A stretch of DNA of 64,000 nt from Candidatus Manganitrophus sp. (GTDB lineage: Bacteria; Nitrospirota; Nitrospiria; SBBL01; Manganitrophaceae), in NCBI GenBank assembly GCA_028865235.1, contig CP114561.1:3554001-3618000 (forward strand), read 5' to 3'. Below, one piece after another: positions 27,186 through 37,014 of this stretch. The notes below the pieces were generated by a model, which was not told where the DNA came from, did no database searches, and saw only the letters and a list, made by a program, of their open reading frames with translations. Positions within the stretch are counted from its first letter, which is position 1, and each line of letters opens with the position of its first letter. The position numbers were made by a program, and so were the translations under genes.

Positions 27186-28204
27186 TTACCGAGGGCGCGA
27201 GGCGGGTTTCCTTCTCCCGGTGCTCCCCAGGGTCGCCTCCAGAATTCCGATCTTCCCATCGACCCGCGTCTGGCGGAAGCGTGAAAAGCCGGCGCGCTTC
27301 AGCCAGGCCGTCGCCTCCTGCCAGGTGTAGCAGCGGCCGCGTTCGGTGAAGAGAAGCATCATCAGGTTAAACGAGGAGACGTCGGGGGGATGGGCCTGGT
27401 CTTTGTCGAGAAAATATTCGACAATGATGAGCCGGCCGCCCGGTTTTAAGGCCTTTTTGATTTTTTCAAAACCCGGCGGTTTTCTTCGGGGGAGTAGATG
27501 TGGACCACATTGGAGTAGAAGATCACGTCATACGGCCCGCCGTAGTCGTCGGTGAAGAGATCCCCCCCGATGACGTCGACCTGTTCCGAAAGGTCCGCGC
27601 GCTTTGCTTCGGCGAGGGCGACTTTGACCGCTGCCGGGCGGTCGAAGATGGTGGCGTGAAGTTCGGGATATTTGACCAGCAGGGCGAATGCGTATGAGCC
27701 GGCCCCGCCGCCGAGGTCGAGGAGGGTCCGGGCGCCGCGCAGATCGATGGGGCGGAGAATCTTCGGAGCAAGGTAGAAGCTTCGCTCATGAAGGGCTTTG
27801 GAAAAATGTTTGCGGAAGGCCGGATTGTCGGGCGGAGGACGTTTCTTCGGCCGGCGGCCTTTCCGGACGGCATCGGCCAGACCGATCCAGTCGTCCCAAT
27901 GCTGGCCGGCGAGCCAGATGAAATTGGTGATCGATTGGATGCTGGCGGTGTCGAGGTAAGTTCGGCTGAGGGGGGTGTTACGATAGCGTTCGCCCGACTT
28001 GGCGAGGAGGCCCATCCCGGTCAGGGCGTTGAGGAGGAATTCCACCCCTTCCGGGGAGGCATCCGCCCTGCGGGCGATCTCCTTCGCCGTCGCCGGTTTC
28101 TTCCCGATATGGGTAAAGAGGTCGAGCTCCACCCCGGCGATCAGTGTGCGGGAATCGGTGAAGGCGTCGGCGGTGCGGAGGAGCTCTTCGTAGGTTCGGA
28201 TCAA
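27186..28204 (-). CDS. SAM-dependent methyltransferase, O-methyltransferase family 2 type (one frameshift)
   Basis: N-terminal winged-helix dimerisation domain (DAFTDSRTLIAGVELDLF, ARRADASPEGVEFLLNAL) and a Rossmann methyltransferase domain with motif I TLLDLGGGAGSYAF, DRPAAVKVAL, and VIGGDLFTDDYGGPYDVIF. The frame breaks in the T6/A6 run at 27461-27466. Restored, it continues IKKALKPGGRLIIVEYFLDK (motif VI) and ends at 27186 after KIGILEATLGSTGRRKPA. Start is TTG 28204 behind CGGAGCG. Substrate unknown; such enzymes methylate hydroxyls of small molecules such as hydroxyneurosporene or antibiotics. Confidence 0.85.
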
Positions 28205-28258
28205 GGGGTGTCGCTCCGTTTGTTTTTCATTCCGAATTCCTCATTCGACGATTGTTCT

Positions 28259-28606
28259 TCACAGCCCCATCCTCCGTTTTAAATAAAGGTATCCCAGCGA
28301 GAGAAGGCTCATCAGGATGACGGCGGCGAGGGTGAGGATCAAGATGCGGAGTTTGGTGCGGATTTCTTTTTCGATCAATGCGTCGAACCGCCGCTCGATC
28401 TCATCGATCTTGGCGTCGACCTTCGCTTCGATCAAGAGCATCTGCTCCGCCGCGAATCGGTCGGCCTCGGTTCTGGCGTGGGAGACAAATTCATTCCGCT
28501 TCCGATCGATGTAAAGATCGGTTTTCTCCCGAACCCTTTCCGCCATCCGCGCGGTCACAAAGGGGCTGAGGACCTTTCCGATATTGACCCAGACGTGCCA
28601 TGCCAT
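28259..28606 (-). CDS. Small membrane protein with coiled coil
   Basis: 115 residues: a central charged helix (MAERVREKTDLYIDRKRNEF, AKVDAKIDEIERRFDALIEK) and a C-terminal membrane helix (LRILILTLAAVILMSLLSLG) with a basic end (YLKRRMGL). Tail-anchored topology. Lies 7 bp after the next gene upstream, so co-transcribed with it. Unknown function. Confidence 0.65.
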   Translation of the reverse strand: MAWHVWVNIGKVLSPFVTARMAERVREKTDLYIDRKRNEFVSHARTEADRFAAEQMLLIEAKVDAKIDEIERRFDALIEKEIRTKLRILILTLAAVILMSLLSLGYLYLKRRMGL

Positions 28607-28612
28607 CGACGA

Positions 28613-28855
28613 CTACCCTTTCAACAAAAGGATCGTGAGCCAGCCCTGAACAAAAAAGAGGATCACGATCAGTGACAGTTCCACCTTTAATGCGCGGGAA
28701 CGAAGTTGAAGAAGTTTCAAGAGGACGATCCGTTGGACCATCCGCGGGAGCGCGCGGTACCAGGCGCTCAGTTCGATCAGATCGTATAGAAGATATCCGG
28801 CAAAGAGGAGCGCCACGATCCAACGAAACGCCAAATAGGGTTCAAAGATTTCCAT
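28613..28855 (-). CDS. Small two-helix membrane protein
   Basis: 80 residues with hydrophobic segments at about 10-27 (FRWIVALLFAGYLLYDLI) and 56-78 (VELSLIVILFFVQGWLTILL), separated by a basic amphipathic stretch (RMVQRIVLLKLLQLRSRALK). Unknown. Paired with the downstream coiled-coil membrane protein. Confidence 0.6.
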   Translation of the reverse strand: MEIFEPYLAFRWIVALLFAGYLLYDLIELSAWYRALPRMVQRIVLLKLLQLRSRALKVELSLIVILFFVQGWLTILLLKG

Positions 28856-28943
28856 TCTGATAACCTTTCGGAATCTGTTCCGGCTGCTATCCTAACGATT
28901 CTTTCGACAAAGATCAAGACGGAAGAGGTTGTGCGGGGATAAA

Positions 28944-28984
28944 AACGATCCGCCGCCCGGGTCGTCGGCGACCCGGCGGCGGTC
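28944..28984 (-). terminator. Rho-independent terminator of the TPR gene
   Basis: On the minus strand, CCGCCGCCGGGTCG pairs with CGACCCGGGCGGCGG across CCGA (one bulge), followed by ATCGTTTTTATC. It stands 20 bp after the TPR gene stop. Confidence 0.85.
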
Positions 28985-29005
28985 CGTCGAAGGGCGGTGA
29001 GTCGA

Positions 29006-30631
29006 TTAGAATCGCGAGGCGGTGAGTTTGACGTCGGCCCGCTCCCACGCTTTTTCAAAACGTTTCTTCGCCGAGGCCGCTTTTTCCTTTTTCCCTTGGG
29101 CCTTGCGGCTTTTCATGAGGCCGTAGAACGACCAGCCGTTGTTCGGATTTCGTTTCAGATCTTCCAGATAAACCTGCTCGGCCTCTTCCGGGCGCTCCGC
29201 CGCCAGAAAGACCGCGCCGAGATTCTGGCGAACCGGCTGATACCAGGGGGGCGGCTCCTCGTAGACGAGGTGGTCCTCGATCTCGACCGCTTCGTTGAGC
29301 GCCTTGACCGCGTCGTCGGTCCGGCCCTCACCGGCAGCGATCTCTCCGGAGAGGACTTTGGTTGCGATCTGGAGGAGCGCCTTGCCCGAGTTGATGCTGA
29401 TGATCAGGTCGGGGCCGACCTCTTCGGCCAGCTTCGCCAACGAATCGAGCTCTGCTTTGGCTTCTTCCATTTTTCCGGTTGCCGCGAGGGCGCGCCCGCG
29501 GGCGTAGCGCCAGATGCCGGTCGTATATTTGAATTCCGTCGCCGGGGCCGGCTCCTTCAAAATCTCTTCCCACTTTCCGAACCGGGTCAGGGCGAAATAG
29601 GCGGTCGGCTTGAACATCTCGAGCGGCGGGACTCCCCTCACCAATTCATCGGGGACCTTCTCCACCAGATCCCGCGCCGCTTGAATCGCCACTTCACTCC
29701 TTCCGGCCATCGCCGCCGCCGCGTAGAGAAAGTGAATGTTGTGCGGGTAGTAGGCCATCGTGTAGAAACCTTGCGCTTTCCGGTCCTGGATAAAGTTCTC
29801 ATCGGCGTGGATGGCGTGGACGTTGGCCTCCTCGGCCTCTTTGTACATCCCGACCCGGATGTAGACATGGGCCGGCATGTGGACCAGATGTCCCGCCCCC
29901 GGCATCAGCTTGGCGAGGCGCTTGGCGCAGGGGAGGGCCCGTTCCGGCTCGAAGGAGGCCTCGACGGCATGAATGTAGTAGTGGCAAGCGCCGGGATGAT
30001 TCTTGTTTTTATCGAGCACCGTCTCGAGCGTTTCAACGATCTCTTTGGTATTTCCTTTCGCCTCCCCCTCGTAGGTCCAATAGTCCCACGGCTGCAAGTC
30101 CATCAGCGCCTCGGCAAAGAGGGTCGCCGCGTCGGTGTCCTTCGGATATTTTTTGGCGACCTCGCGCATCGCGTCGGCGTAGGCCTGATCGCGCGCCGTG
30201 CGGTTCTCTCCAGGCTCGGCGGCGTAACGCTTCGAGAGGGCGTTGATGTAGGCCCGCTCGGCTTCCGAGACTTTCGGGGCAAGGGCGACCGCATTCTGAA
30301 CCAGCTCGTGCGCCGACGGCTCGGTCTTCGGCTCCATCGGCAGATTGATGTTCGGCCCCATCGCCAACGCCGCCCCCCAATAACACATGGCGCAGTCGGG
30401 ATCGATCCGCGCCCCTTCCATGAAGGAGACGATCGCCTCCTCATGATTGAAGGCATAGGTGAGCCGCAAGCCCTGGTCGAAATACCGCTGGGCTTGAGGA
30501 GATTTCGTGGTGATCTTGTGGTGATGCTTTCCGAGGTTGTCGTAGAGAGGAACCGAGGCGGGTTCCGCCTCCTTCGCAAGGGAGGGAGCCGCCCAGAGCA
30601 ACGCCAGAAGCAAAAGTGTTCCGTATTTCAT
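29006..30631 (-). CDS. Exported tetratricopeptide-repeat protein
   Basis: 541 residues. Signal peptide (KYGTLLLLALLWAAPSLAKE), then repeated helical pairs of TPR type (SPQAQRYFDQGLRLTYAFNH, EEAIVSFMEGARIDPDCAMC, EEAEQVYLEDLKRNPNNGWS). A conserved motif CMCYWGAALAMGPNINLP-like segment (DPDCAMCYWGAALAMGPNIN) and HMPAHVYIRVGMY mark the family of large secreted TPR proteins annotated as hypothetical. A C-terminal Lys-rich coiled region follows. Periplasmic protein-interaction scaffold is the likely role; partner unknown. Intact. Confidence 0.85.
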   Translation of the reverse strand: MKYGTLLLLALLWAAPSLAKEAEPASVPLYDNLGKHHHKITTKSPQAQRYFDQGLRLTYAFNHEEAIVSFMEGARIDPDCAMCYWGAALAMGPNINLPMEPKTEPSAHELVQNAVALAPKVSEAERAYINALSKRYAAEPGENRTARDQAYADAMREVAKKYPKDTDAATLFAEALMDLQPWDYWTYEGEAKGNTKEIVETLETVLDKNKNHPGACHYYIHAVEASFEPERALPCAKRLAKLMPGAGHLVHMPAHVYIRVGMYKEAEEANVHAIHADENFIQDRKAQGFYTMAYYPHNIHFLYAAAAMAGRSEVAIQAARDLVEKVPDELVRGVPPLEMFKPTAYFALTRFGKWEEILKEPAPATEFKYTTGIWRYARGRALAATGKMEEAKAELDSLAKLAEEVGPDLIISINSGKALLQIATKVLSGEIAAGEGRTDDAVKALNEAVEIEDHLVYEEPPPWYQPVRQNLGAVFLAAERPEEAEQVYLEDLKRNPNNGWSFYGLMKSRKAQGKKEKAASAKKRFEKAWERADVKLTASRF

Positions 30632-30868
30632 CGTTGTTTTCTCCTTTCCGATCGAAGTGGCTGCTGAAGGGTAAGATGCAGGGGTAATTGAGTGGAGTAT
30701 AAACAGGGTCCGTGAAGATAATCAAGAGGGAGTGCCGAACAGCCTCTTTTCCCGGTGAGAGGAAAACCAATCGAATTGATCGACCTATCGAATCCTTTTG
30801 GCGCGGGACGATATGGTATACTTCGGATGGATTTCCACAGAGCTTTTTTTACAAACGGAGGACCCTCG

Positions 30869-31312
30869 ATGAAGCCGGACATTCAGGAGCGGGTGCGTTT
30901 TCTCCGGTCGGTTTCTTTTTTCTCCTCGCTCTCTGAAAAAGACCTCTCCGATATCGCGATCTGGTCGAGCCGGATCTCATATAAAAAGGGCGATGTCATC
31001 GTTCGAGAGGGATCTCCGGGAAAGGGTCTCTACATCCTGATTTCCGGGAAAGCCGATGTCTCGGTCAAGGTCGGTTCGGAAAAACGAATCGTCGGCACCC
31101 TTTCCGCAAACGATGTCTTCGGGGAGATGTCGCTGATCGAGGAAACCCCGCGGACAAGCAACGTGATTTCCAACGGAGAAGCCGAATGCATCTACCTTGA
31201 CGCGCACATTCTCCGAGAGAAGATGACCTCTCATCCAGCCGTGATGATCAACCTTCTCAAGACCATTTGCCGGAGGCTCCGGACCACTGTCCAAGAGCTC
31301 CGGGGGTTCTAA
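30869..31312 (+). CDS. Cyclic-nucleotide-binding domain protein
   Basis: 147 residues, a single cNMP-binding domain: KKGDVIVREGSPGKGLYILI, SGKADVSVKV, and phosphate-binding cassette FGEMSLIEETPRTSNVIS (GEMSL, with Arg-Thr where cAMP binders have R[ST]A). No DNA-binding helix-turn-helix follows, so it is a stand-alone regulator rather than a CRP-type activator. ATG 30869 follows ACGGAGG. Divergent from the TPR gene. Confidence 0.88.
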   Translation: MKPDIQERVRFLRSVSFFSSLSEKDLSDIAIWSSRISYKKGDVIVREGSPGKGLYILISGKADVSVKVGSEKRIVGTLSANDVFGEMSLIEETPRTSNVISNGEAECIYLDAHILREKMTSHPAVMINLLKTICRRLRTTVQELRGF

Positions 31313-31371
31313 ATTTCCCATCCAAAAAGCAAGGGGTCGTTTCTACAAAACCGATCTTGTTTTTCTTCCTC

Positions 31372-31401
31372 TTGATTGGCTTGCCCCCGCCTGCCTATAA
31401 T
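31372..31401 (+). promoter_or_regulatory. Promoter placing transcription start at or next to an ATG
   Basis: TTGATT (31372-31377), 18-base spacer, TATAAT (31396-31401). The ATG of the hydrolase is at 31408, six bases after the -10 box, where transcription normally begins, and there is no ribosome site. The mRNA is probably leaderless. Confidence 0.55.
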
Positions 31402-31407
31402 TTAACC

Positions 31408-32508
31408 ATGAATGTGAAGTCTCTCGATCATTCGATCCCCTTCGGTCATCCTCCCTTTGAAGAAGGATGGATGAAGCTCTTGTGGGGGCAATTGAATCGG
31501 ATTCGTCCCGACGGCGAGAGCGTGCGTCGCATCCTGGCCGGTTGGGGAAAAATGGCCATGTGGAGTCTGCTCCCTATTCTGGCGGGGGTCGCCTATCAAG
31601 CGGCGGTGAGCGCGAGCAACACACGGCGGTATCCGGCCCCTGGCCGGCTGATCGACGTGGGGGGGCGCCGTCTTCATCTCCGCGAGATGGGGGAGGGCGG
31701 GCCGACGGTCATTTTGGAAGCGACCGGATTCGGCTGCTCGGTCGACTATCTGTTCATCCAATCGGAGATCTCCCGAACGACGCGCACTTGTTCCTACGAT
31801 CGGGCCGGGATGGGATGGAGCGATCCGTGCGACGGCCCGCGCAGCGTTCGAGCGCTTGTTGAAGATTTGAGAGCGCTCCTACAACGCGCTGAGATCGGAC
31901 CGCCTTATGTTCTTGTCGGCGGATCGGCCGGCGGGCTGATCGTCGAGCTCTTCGCGCGAACCTATCCGGAGGAGGTGGCCGGGCTGGTGCTGATCGATGC
32001 CCTCGACGGGGAGGTGCTCGCGCGATTGCCGCGCGCCAGCGCGCACCTGATGAGGATGGTCTCCATCGGACAACTCTGCGCCCGACTCGGGGTTCTCCGT
32101 CTCCTCGATCCTTTCAGCCTCAAAAAGCTGCCGTCGGACGAGGGGGGCATCCGGTCAGTCGTGACCTACCGCACCGCCGCTTGGGACGCGGCGCGATGTT
32201 TTCTGAAGAGTCTCGAGAAAAGCGAAGCCGATCTGCGCGAAGCGCCGCCGCTGCGGCCCGATCTGCCGCTTCGTGTCCTGACCCACGGTCTCACCGGCGA
32301 CCTGCTCGGACCGCGGGGCGATCCTGAATTATTGCAGGAGATCGAACCGATCTGGCAGGCGCAACAGGCCGCCCTGGCACAGCGCTCCTCAAACGGAAAG
32401 CAGATCATCGCGGAGAAGAGCGGCCATCGAATTGTTGCGCAGCAACCCGATCTGGTGATTCAGGCAATTCGAGAGGTGATCGAGGCGGCCGGACAGGGTC
32501 GGTGCTAA
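31408..32508 (+). CDS. Alpha/beta hydrolase with N-terminal membrane segment
   Basis: 366 residues. One hydrophobic stretch at about 45-65 (GKMAMWSLLPILAGVAYQAA) then a classic hydrolase fold: VILEATGFGCSVDY, CSYDRAGMGWSDPC, VLVGGSAGGLIVEL (nucleophile Ser in GGSAGG), GLVLIDALDGE, and a C-terminal EKSGHRIVAQQPDLV (His). Esterase/haloperoxidase-like. The nearby TATAAT implies a leaderless message. The frame extends upstream to 31267 but over non-conserved codons. Substrate unknown. Confidence 0.82.
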   Translation: MNVKSLDHSIPFGHPPFEEGWMKLLWGQLNRIRPDGESVRRILAGWGKMAMWSLLPILAGVAYQAAVSASNTRRYPAPGRLIDVGGRRLHLREMGEGGPTVILEATGFGCSVDYLFIQSEISRTTRTCSYDRAGMGWSDPCDGPRSVRALVEDLRALLQRAEIGPPYVLVGGSAGGLIVELFARTYPEEVAGLVLIDALDGEVLARLPRASAHLMRMVSIGQLCARLGVLRLLDPFSLKKLPSDEGGIRSVVTYRTAAWDAARCFLKSLEKSEADLREAPPLRPDLPLRVLTHGLTGDLLGPRGDPELLQEIEPIWQAQQAALAQRSSNGKQIIAEKSGHRIVAQQPDLVIQAIREVIEAAGQGRC

Positions 32509-32524
32509 AGAGAAGGAGATTGGA

Positions 32525-33510
<986 letters not shown>

Positions 33511-33518
33511 AGGGATTT

Positions 33519-33641
33519 TCAGAGGACCCGGGCGCCGAGATAACGGCTTCTCCAGTAATCGAGGTCGAGACGGTAGTTGTCAATGTGCAAGACGGTATCA
33601 TATTCCCCGCCCCAATCTCTTCCTGAGTAACGCAGATACGA
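33519..33641 (-). pseudogene. Short coding-looking remnant
   Basis: The reverse frame between a TAA and the TGA at 33519-33521 reads LSYLRYSGRDWGGEYDTVLH and DNYRLDLDYWRSRYLGARVL, about 40 residues with protein-like composition but no start codon. It may be the tail of a lost gene. The rest of 33511-33758 is otherwise empty. I cannot name the family. Confidence 0.3.
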
Positions 33642-33758
33642 CAGACGAGTACTCCTTTCGGATTACCCCTTTTGGGGGATCGTTATCGGGCTCAAACGTT
33701 GATAAGATGAAGTCAGGGTATCTGCTTTTCGGGAGTCATTTACTGTGAGGTGAGAGAG

Positions 33759-34179
33759 ATGAAACGTCGAGCCAGCTCGGTTTTGATCGGAATCTGGATG
33801 ATGGGAACACTCCTCTTTTCCGCTTTCTCCAGCCAGGGCGGCGGAGGAGGAGAAAGCTGTTCATCCGGTCGGACCGGTTCAATCGGAGCCGGATCTCGAT
33901 TCCGATCGCGCCCCGGCGGTCGGATCAGAGGACCCCGAGGCCGGGGCCGGCCTCGACGATGTCCTCCAATTTGAGTCCGGAAAGGGAGAGACGCCGCCGG
34001 AGCGGGAAGCGGAAGCGCTTCGGTTTCATCAGAATTCCACTTCGGAGCGCTTCGAGAATGCCGATGAGCATGGGGAGCTGGTTCTCTCCTTCTCGGCCGA
34101 GGGGGTGGAACTGAAGCTTCGAAGCATCACGGGTGCAGAGGCGCCGGTGGCCGGCGCGAACCGCTCGCCCGAAGAGTGA
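33759..34179 (+). CDS. Small secreted acidic protein (one frameshift)
   Basis: ATG 33759 opens with a signal peptide (MKRRASSVLIGIWMMGTLLF). The frame shifts by one base in the GGG/GGCGGCGG at about 33836-33843, giving SSQAAEEEKAVHPVGPVQSE and continuing acidic (DLDSDRAPAVGSEDPEAGAG, GELVLSFSAEGVELKLRS) to a stop at 34177-34179. Mature part about 110 residues, highly acidic. The unshifted alternative is an Arg/Gly-rich tail ending at 33974, less plausible. Unknown function. It faces the Anbu gene tail to tail. Confidence 0.55.
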
Positions 34180-34183
34180 ATGA

Positions 34184-34930
34184 CTAGATCGGGTCGAGTT
34201 TTTCTCCCCAGCAAGGATCGGGAAGGCGCGCGAAGGTTTCCCGAAGCCCCTCCGCCCACTGCCGTTTGATTTCGCGAAAGTAGGGATCTTGCTGATCGAT
34301 GCTCCGGCGGACGTCGACCCGCAGACGGTCGCGCTCGTAGCAGAGCAGATCGATCGGAAGACCGACGGAGATATTGCTTCGAATCGTGGAATCGAAGGAG
34401 AGAAGGGCGCACTTGGCCCCTTCGTCCAAAGTACTGCTCCGGGTAATGAGGCGATCGAGAATCGGTTTTCCATATTTACTCTCTCCGATCTGGAAGTAAG
34501 GGGTTTCCGCCGTCGCCTCGATGAAATTCCCGGCCGCGTAGATGTTGAACAAACGCGGCTGCTCGCCGCGAATCTGTCCCCCCAAGATGATCGACGCGAT
34601 GAACTCCTCCCCATGCTGCTTCAGATAGCCGCCGTCGATCTCATAGATCTTCCGTAAAGCGCTTCCGACCAGCCGCGCCGCGGCGAACAGCGACGGCACA
34701 TTCCAGATCGTCTCGCCGATCTCCGCGGAAGGATCTTCGTCCAAGAGATTGATCACCCCCTGCGTGATCGACAGATTCCCGGCGGCCATCAAGACCAGCA
34801 GCCGGTCTCCCGGTTTTTCATAGACGGTCATCTTCCGGAAGGTGGCGATATGATCGACACCGGCATTGGTGCGGGAGTCGGAGGCGAAAACCAGCCCCGA
34901 ATCAAGCAGCATTCCAACACAATACGTCAT
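34184..34930 (-). CDS. Anbu proteasome-like peptidase
   Basis: Ancestral beta-subunit family (BPH/Anbu), related to HslV and the 20S proteasome. The protein starts MTYCVGMLLDSGLVFASDSR; Thr2 would become the N-terminal nucleophile after Met removal, and the active-site Asp is in SDSRTNAG. Other family marks: TFRKMTVYEKPGDRLLVLMA, AGNLSITQGVIN, ASIILGGQIRGEQPRLFNIY and FQIGESKYGKPILDR. ATG 34930 follows AGGAGA. It is the last gene of an operon with ATP-grasp, alpha-E and transglutaminase-like proteins, the arrangement long noted for Anbu. Substrates are unknown. Confidence 0.93.
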   Translation of the reverse strand: MTYCVGMLLDSGLVFASDSRTNAGVDHIATFRKMTVYEKPGDRLLVLMAAGNLSITQGVINLLDEDPSAEIGETIWNVPSLFAAARLVGSALRKIYEIDGGYLKQHGEEFIASIILGGQIRGEQPRLFNIYAAGNFIEATAETPYFQIGESKYGKPILDRLITRSSTLDEGAKCALLSFDSTIRSNISVGLPIDLLCYERDRLRVDVRRSIDQQDPYFREIKRQWAEGLRETFARLPDPCWGEKLDPI

Positions 34931-35007
34931 AGGGTCTCCTATTTTATGTGGGGGCCCGTGCAGTGCTCGCGTTGCTCCGCGCTTCCGATGCCCCCACGCC
35001 CCGAACG

Positions 35008-35217
35008 CTCGGACAGGCAAAGCCTGATCCTCGCTTCAGGTAGATAATGCTTGTGCAAGGGGTTTCCAAAATACCGGCTAATACGATGCCCCACACCCCG
35101 CGTTCGCACCGGCGAAGCCAGTCGCTCGCTTTGCTCCAGATTTCATCTTCTCTCGGGTTCTCGCATCGTCCTGCAACTCGGACAGGAAAAGCCTGATCCT
35201 CGCTTCAGGTAGATCAT
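35008..35217. repeat. Duplicated 41-bp element between transglutaminase-like and Anbu genes
   Basis: Copies at 35008-35048 and 35177-35217 agree in 39 of 41 positions, including GCCTGATCCTCGCTTCAGG. Partly similar sequence (GCTCGCGTTGCTCC / GCTCGCTTTGCTCC) precedes each, so the duplicated unit may be some 150-170 bp. This 350-bp gap within the operon has no open frame of note. Confidence 0.75.
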
Positions 35218-35280
35218 CTCTGTACATACCGGTCCCGAAAACAAAAACATTATAATTTCCGCTCCGGGATGTGTAAAGGG

Positions 35281-36084
35281 TTATTGTTGCGCGCTCATGA
35301 CTTGAACCTGGACGTCCATGGTCTCGTCGCCGCCTCCGAATCGAACGCCGCGCACCGGGCAGGCGTCGAGATAATCCCGCCCGACGGCGAGGCGGAGATG
35401 CGCGGCCTCCGCGGGGCTTCCGTTGGAAACGTCAAAACTCAGCCAGCCGATCCGGTCGACCCACGCTTCCGCCCAGGCGTGCATGGCGAGCTCCGGATTC
35501 GCTTCGGTGCCGGTGTAAAGATAACCGCTGATATAACGCGCCGGAATGCCGAGGATGCGGCAGCAGGCGATGAAGAGATGGCTGTGGTCCTGGCAGACGC
35601 CGCTTCCCTGCGATAAAACCTCGGCCGCCGTGGTTTGGACCGTGGTGGTTCCCTTTACATACCGGACGGCGGCCCGAATCCGTCCCGCAAGGGAGTGAAG
35701 GGCGGCGACCGGATCCGAGGCCGTCCGATCTCGGTCTGCCTCTGAAAAATGGCGGAGGCGCGGATCGGTCGCCGTCAGCGCGGTCTCCCTCAGAAAAATA
35801 GGAGGGGAGAGTGTTTCGCCCCGGTCGGGGCCTGGGGCCTCCGACATCTCGACGACCCCTTCGACCCCGATCCGGATCTCTTCGTGGGGCTCTTCGACGG
35901 TCAACAACTGTGTGAAATTCCCGAAGGCATCCACATATTCCGATGCGGCGGCGGGAAGGTCGAGGCGCCATTTCAGGATCTGCTGCTGCCGGTTTGATCG
36001 GGGGGTCAGACGAAGCGTCTGAACGCTGCGCTGGACCGGTGCGCTGTAGCGATACACGGTCTGATGCTTTACCTTCAGGCGCAT
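35281..36084 (-). CDS. Transglutaminase-like protein of the Anbu operon
   Basis: 267 residues. N-terminal beta domain (VKHQTVYRYSAPVQRSVQTL, RLTPRSNRQQ) typical of Bact_transglu_N, then the catalytic core with Cys in SQGSGVCQDHSHLFIACCRI, His in ELAMHAWAEAWVD, Asp in GWLSFDVSN. The last block YLDACPVRGVRFGGGDETMD is family-specific. Thought to act as a protease or amidase on peptides; in this operon it may tag or trim with the ATP-grasp protein. ATG 36084 overlaps the alpha-E stop by 10 bp. Confidence 0.92.
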   Translation of the reverse strand: MRLKVKHQTVYRYSAPVQRSVQTLRLTPRSNRQQQILKWRLDLPAAASEYVDAFGNFTQLLTVEEPHEEIRIGVEGVVEMSEAPGPDRGETLSPPIFLRETALTATDPRLRHFSEADRDRTASDPVAALHSLAGRIRAAVRYVKGTTTVQTTAAEVLSQGSGVCQDHSHLFIACCRILGIPARYISGYLYTGTEANPELAMHAWAEAWVDRIGWLSFDVSNGSPAEAAHLRLAVGRDYLDACPVRGVRFGGGDETMDVQVQVMSAQQ

Positions 36085-37010
36085 GCCTCTCCCCGAAATC
36101 CCTCGCCTATTTTAGCGCTCAGCCTGCCGAGCGCGCCGGTAAAATCGATCAGATAATCATGCAGGTGATATTGGAGGGTCTTTCGGATCCGTCCGTCGTG
36201 AAGCAGAAAGTGAAGATCTGCGGCAAGCCGCACCGCTTCGGGGCCGATCCCGCCGGAAAGCGGCCGGAGAAGATCGTTGACTCGGTCCATGCAGGCGTGA
36301 AGAGAGCAGGGAATCTCCTCCCGTAGAATCAGAAGTTCGGCCACTCGGCCGGGGGTGATCAGATCTCGATAGAGGCGCCGGTAGGCCGCGGCTGCCCCGA
36401 CCGATCGGAGGATCGCAAGCCATGAATAATAGTCGGCCTCCCGCTTTCCCTGCTGGAGCAGGCAGGCGTACCGGGCCCGGAGGGTGCGTATAGTGTGATC
36501 GGCCCGTTCGAGGAAGGTTCCCAAATCGATTGGGCGGAGCACCTCCTCCTGACTGAGGGTACTGTGGAGAATACCGCGGAAGAGATACGTCCCTTCTTTG
36601 ACCCGTTCCAGGAAAGGGATCACCTCAGCGGAGAGAAGGCGATCCTCATCGACCTCTCTAAGGTCGAGCCAGGTCGCGTTTAAGCTCTCCCACATTTCAG
36701 GAGAGAGGTTCCCGTTGACGGAGCGGCCGTTTTCCCTCGCCGCCCGCAGAGAAGAAAGGAGGCTCACCGGATTCTCCAGGTCGATGCTCATGAAGCGGAG
36801 AACCTTCGCGGCGGAAGGAGAGCCGTAACGCGCAAAAAAATCGTCCCGCTGGCCGACCATGGCAAGAAGGCCTTCCCATTCCCGGTCGGCGGAGAGCGCG
36901 GCCGGCAGAAGCGAGGCCTGATAGGTGACCTCGATGGCGCGCGCGGTGTTCTCCATCCGCTCGATGTAGCGTCCCATCCAGTAAAGGTGGTCGGCGACCC
37001 GCAGAAGCAT
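36075..37010 (-). CDS. Alpha-E domain protein of the Anbu operon
   Basis: 311 residues, all-helical, starting MLLRVADHLYWMGRYIERME, the alpha-E signature. Further marks: ARAIEVTYQASLLP, FLERADHTIRTLRARYACLL, IPCSLHACMDRVNDLL. The role is unknown; it always accompanies a circularly permuted ATP-grasp protein, often in one chain. Overlaps the transglutaminase-like gene; starts 4 bp after the ATP-grasp gene stop. Confidence 0.92.
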   Translation of the reverse strand: MLLRVADHLYWMGRYIERMENTARAIEVTYQASLLPAALSADREWEGLLAMVGQRDDFFARYGSPSAAKVLRFMSIDLENPVSLLSSLRAARENGRSVNGNLSPEMWESLNATWLDLREVDEDRLLSAEVIPFLERVKEGTYLFRGILHSTLSQEEVLRPIDLGTFLERADHTIRTLRARYACLLQQGKREADYYSWLAILRSVGAAAAYRRLYRDLITPGRVAELLILREEIPCSLHACMDRVNDLLRPLSGGIGPEAVRLAADLHFLLHDGRIRKTLQYHLHDYLIDFTGALGRLSAKIGEGFRGEACA

Positions 37011-37014
37011 GTTT

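Noticed and set aside
28997..30667. 556-codon plus-strand frame over the TPR gene
   Set aside because: Antisense shadow; the minus frame has a signal peptide and TPR repeats.
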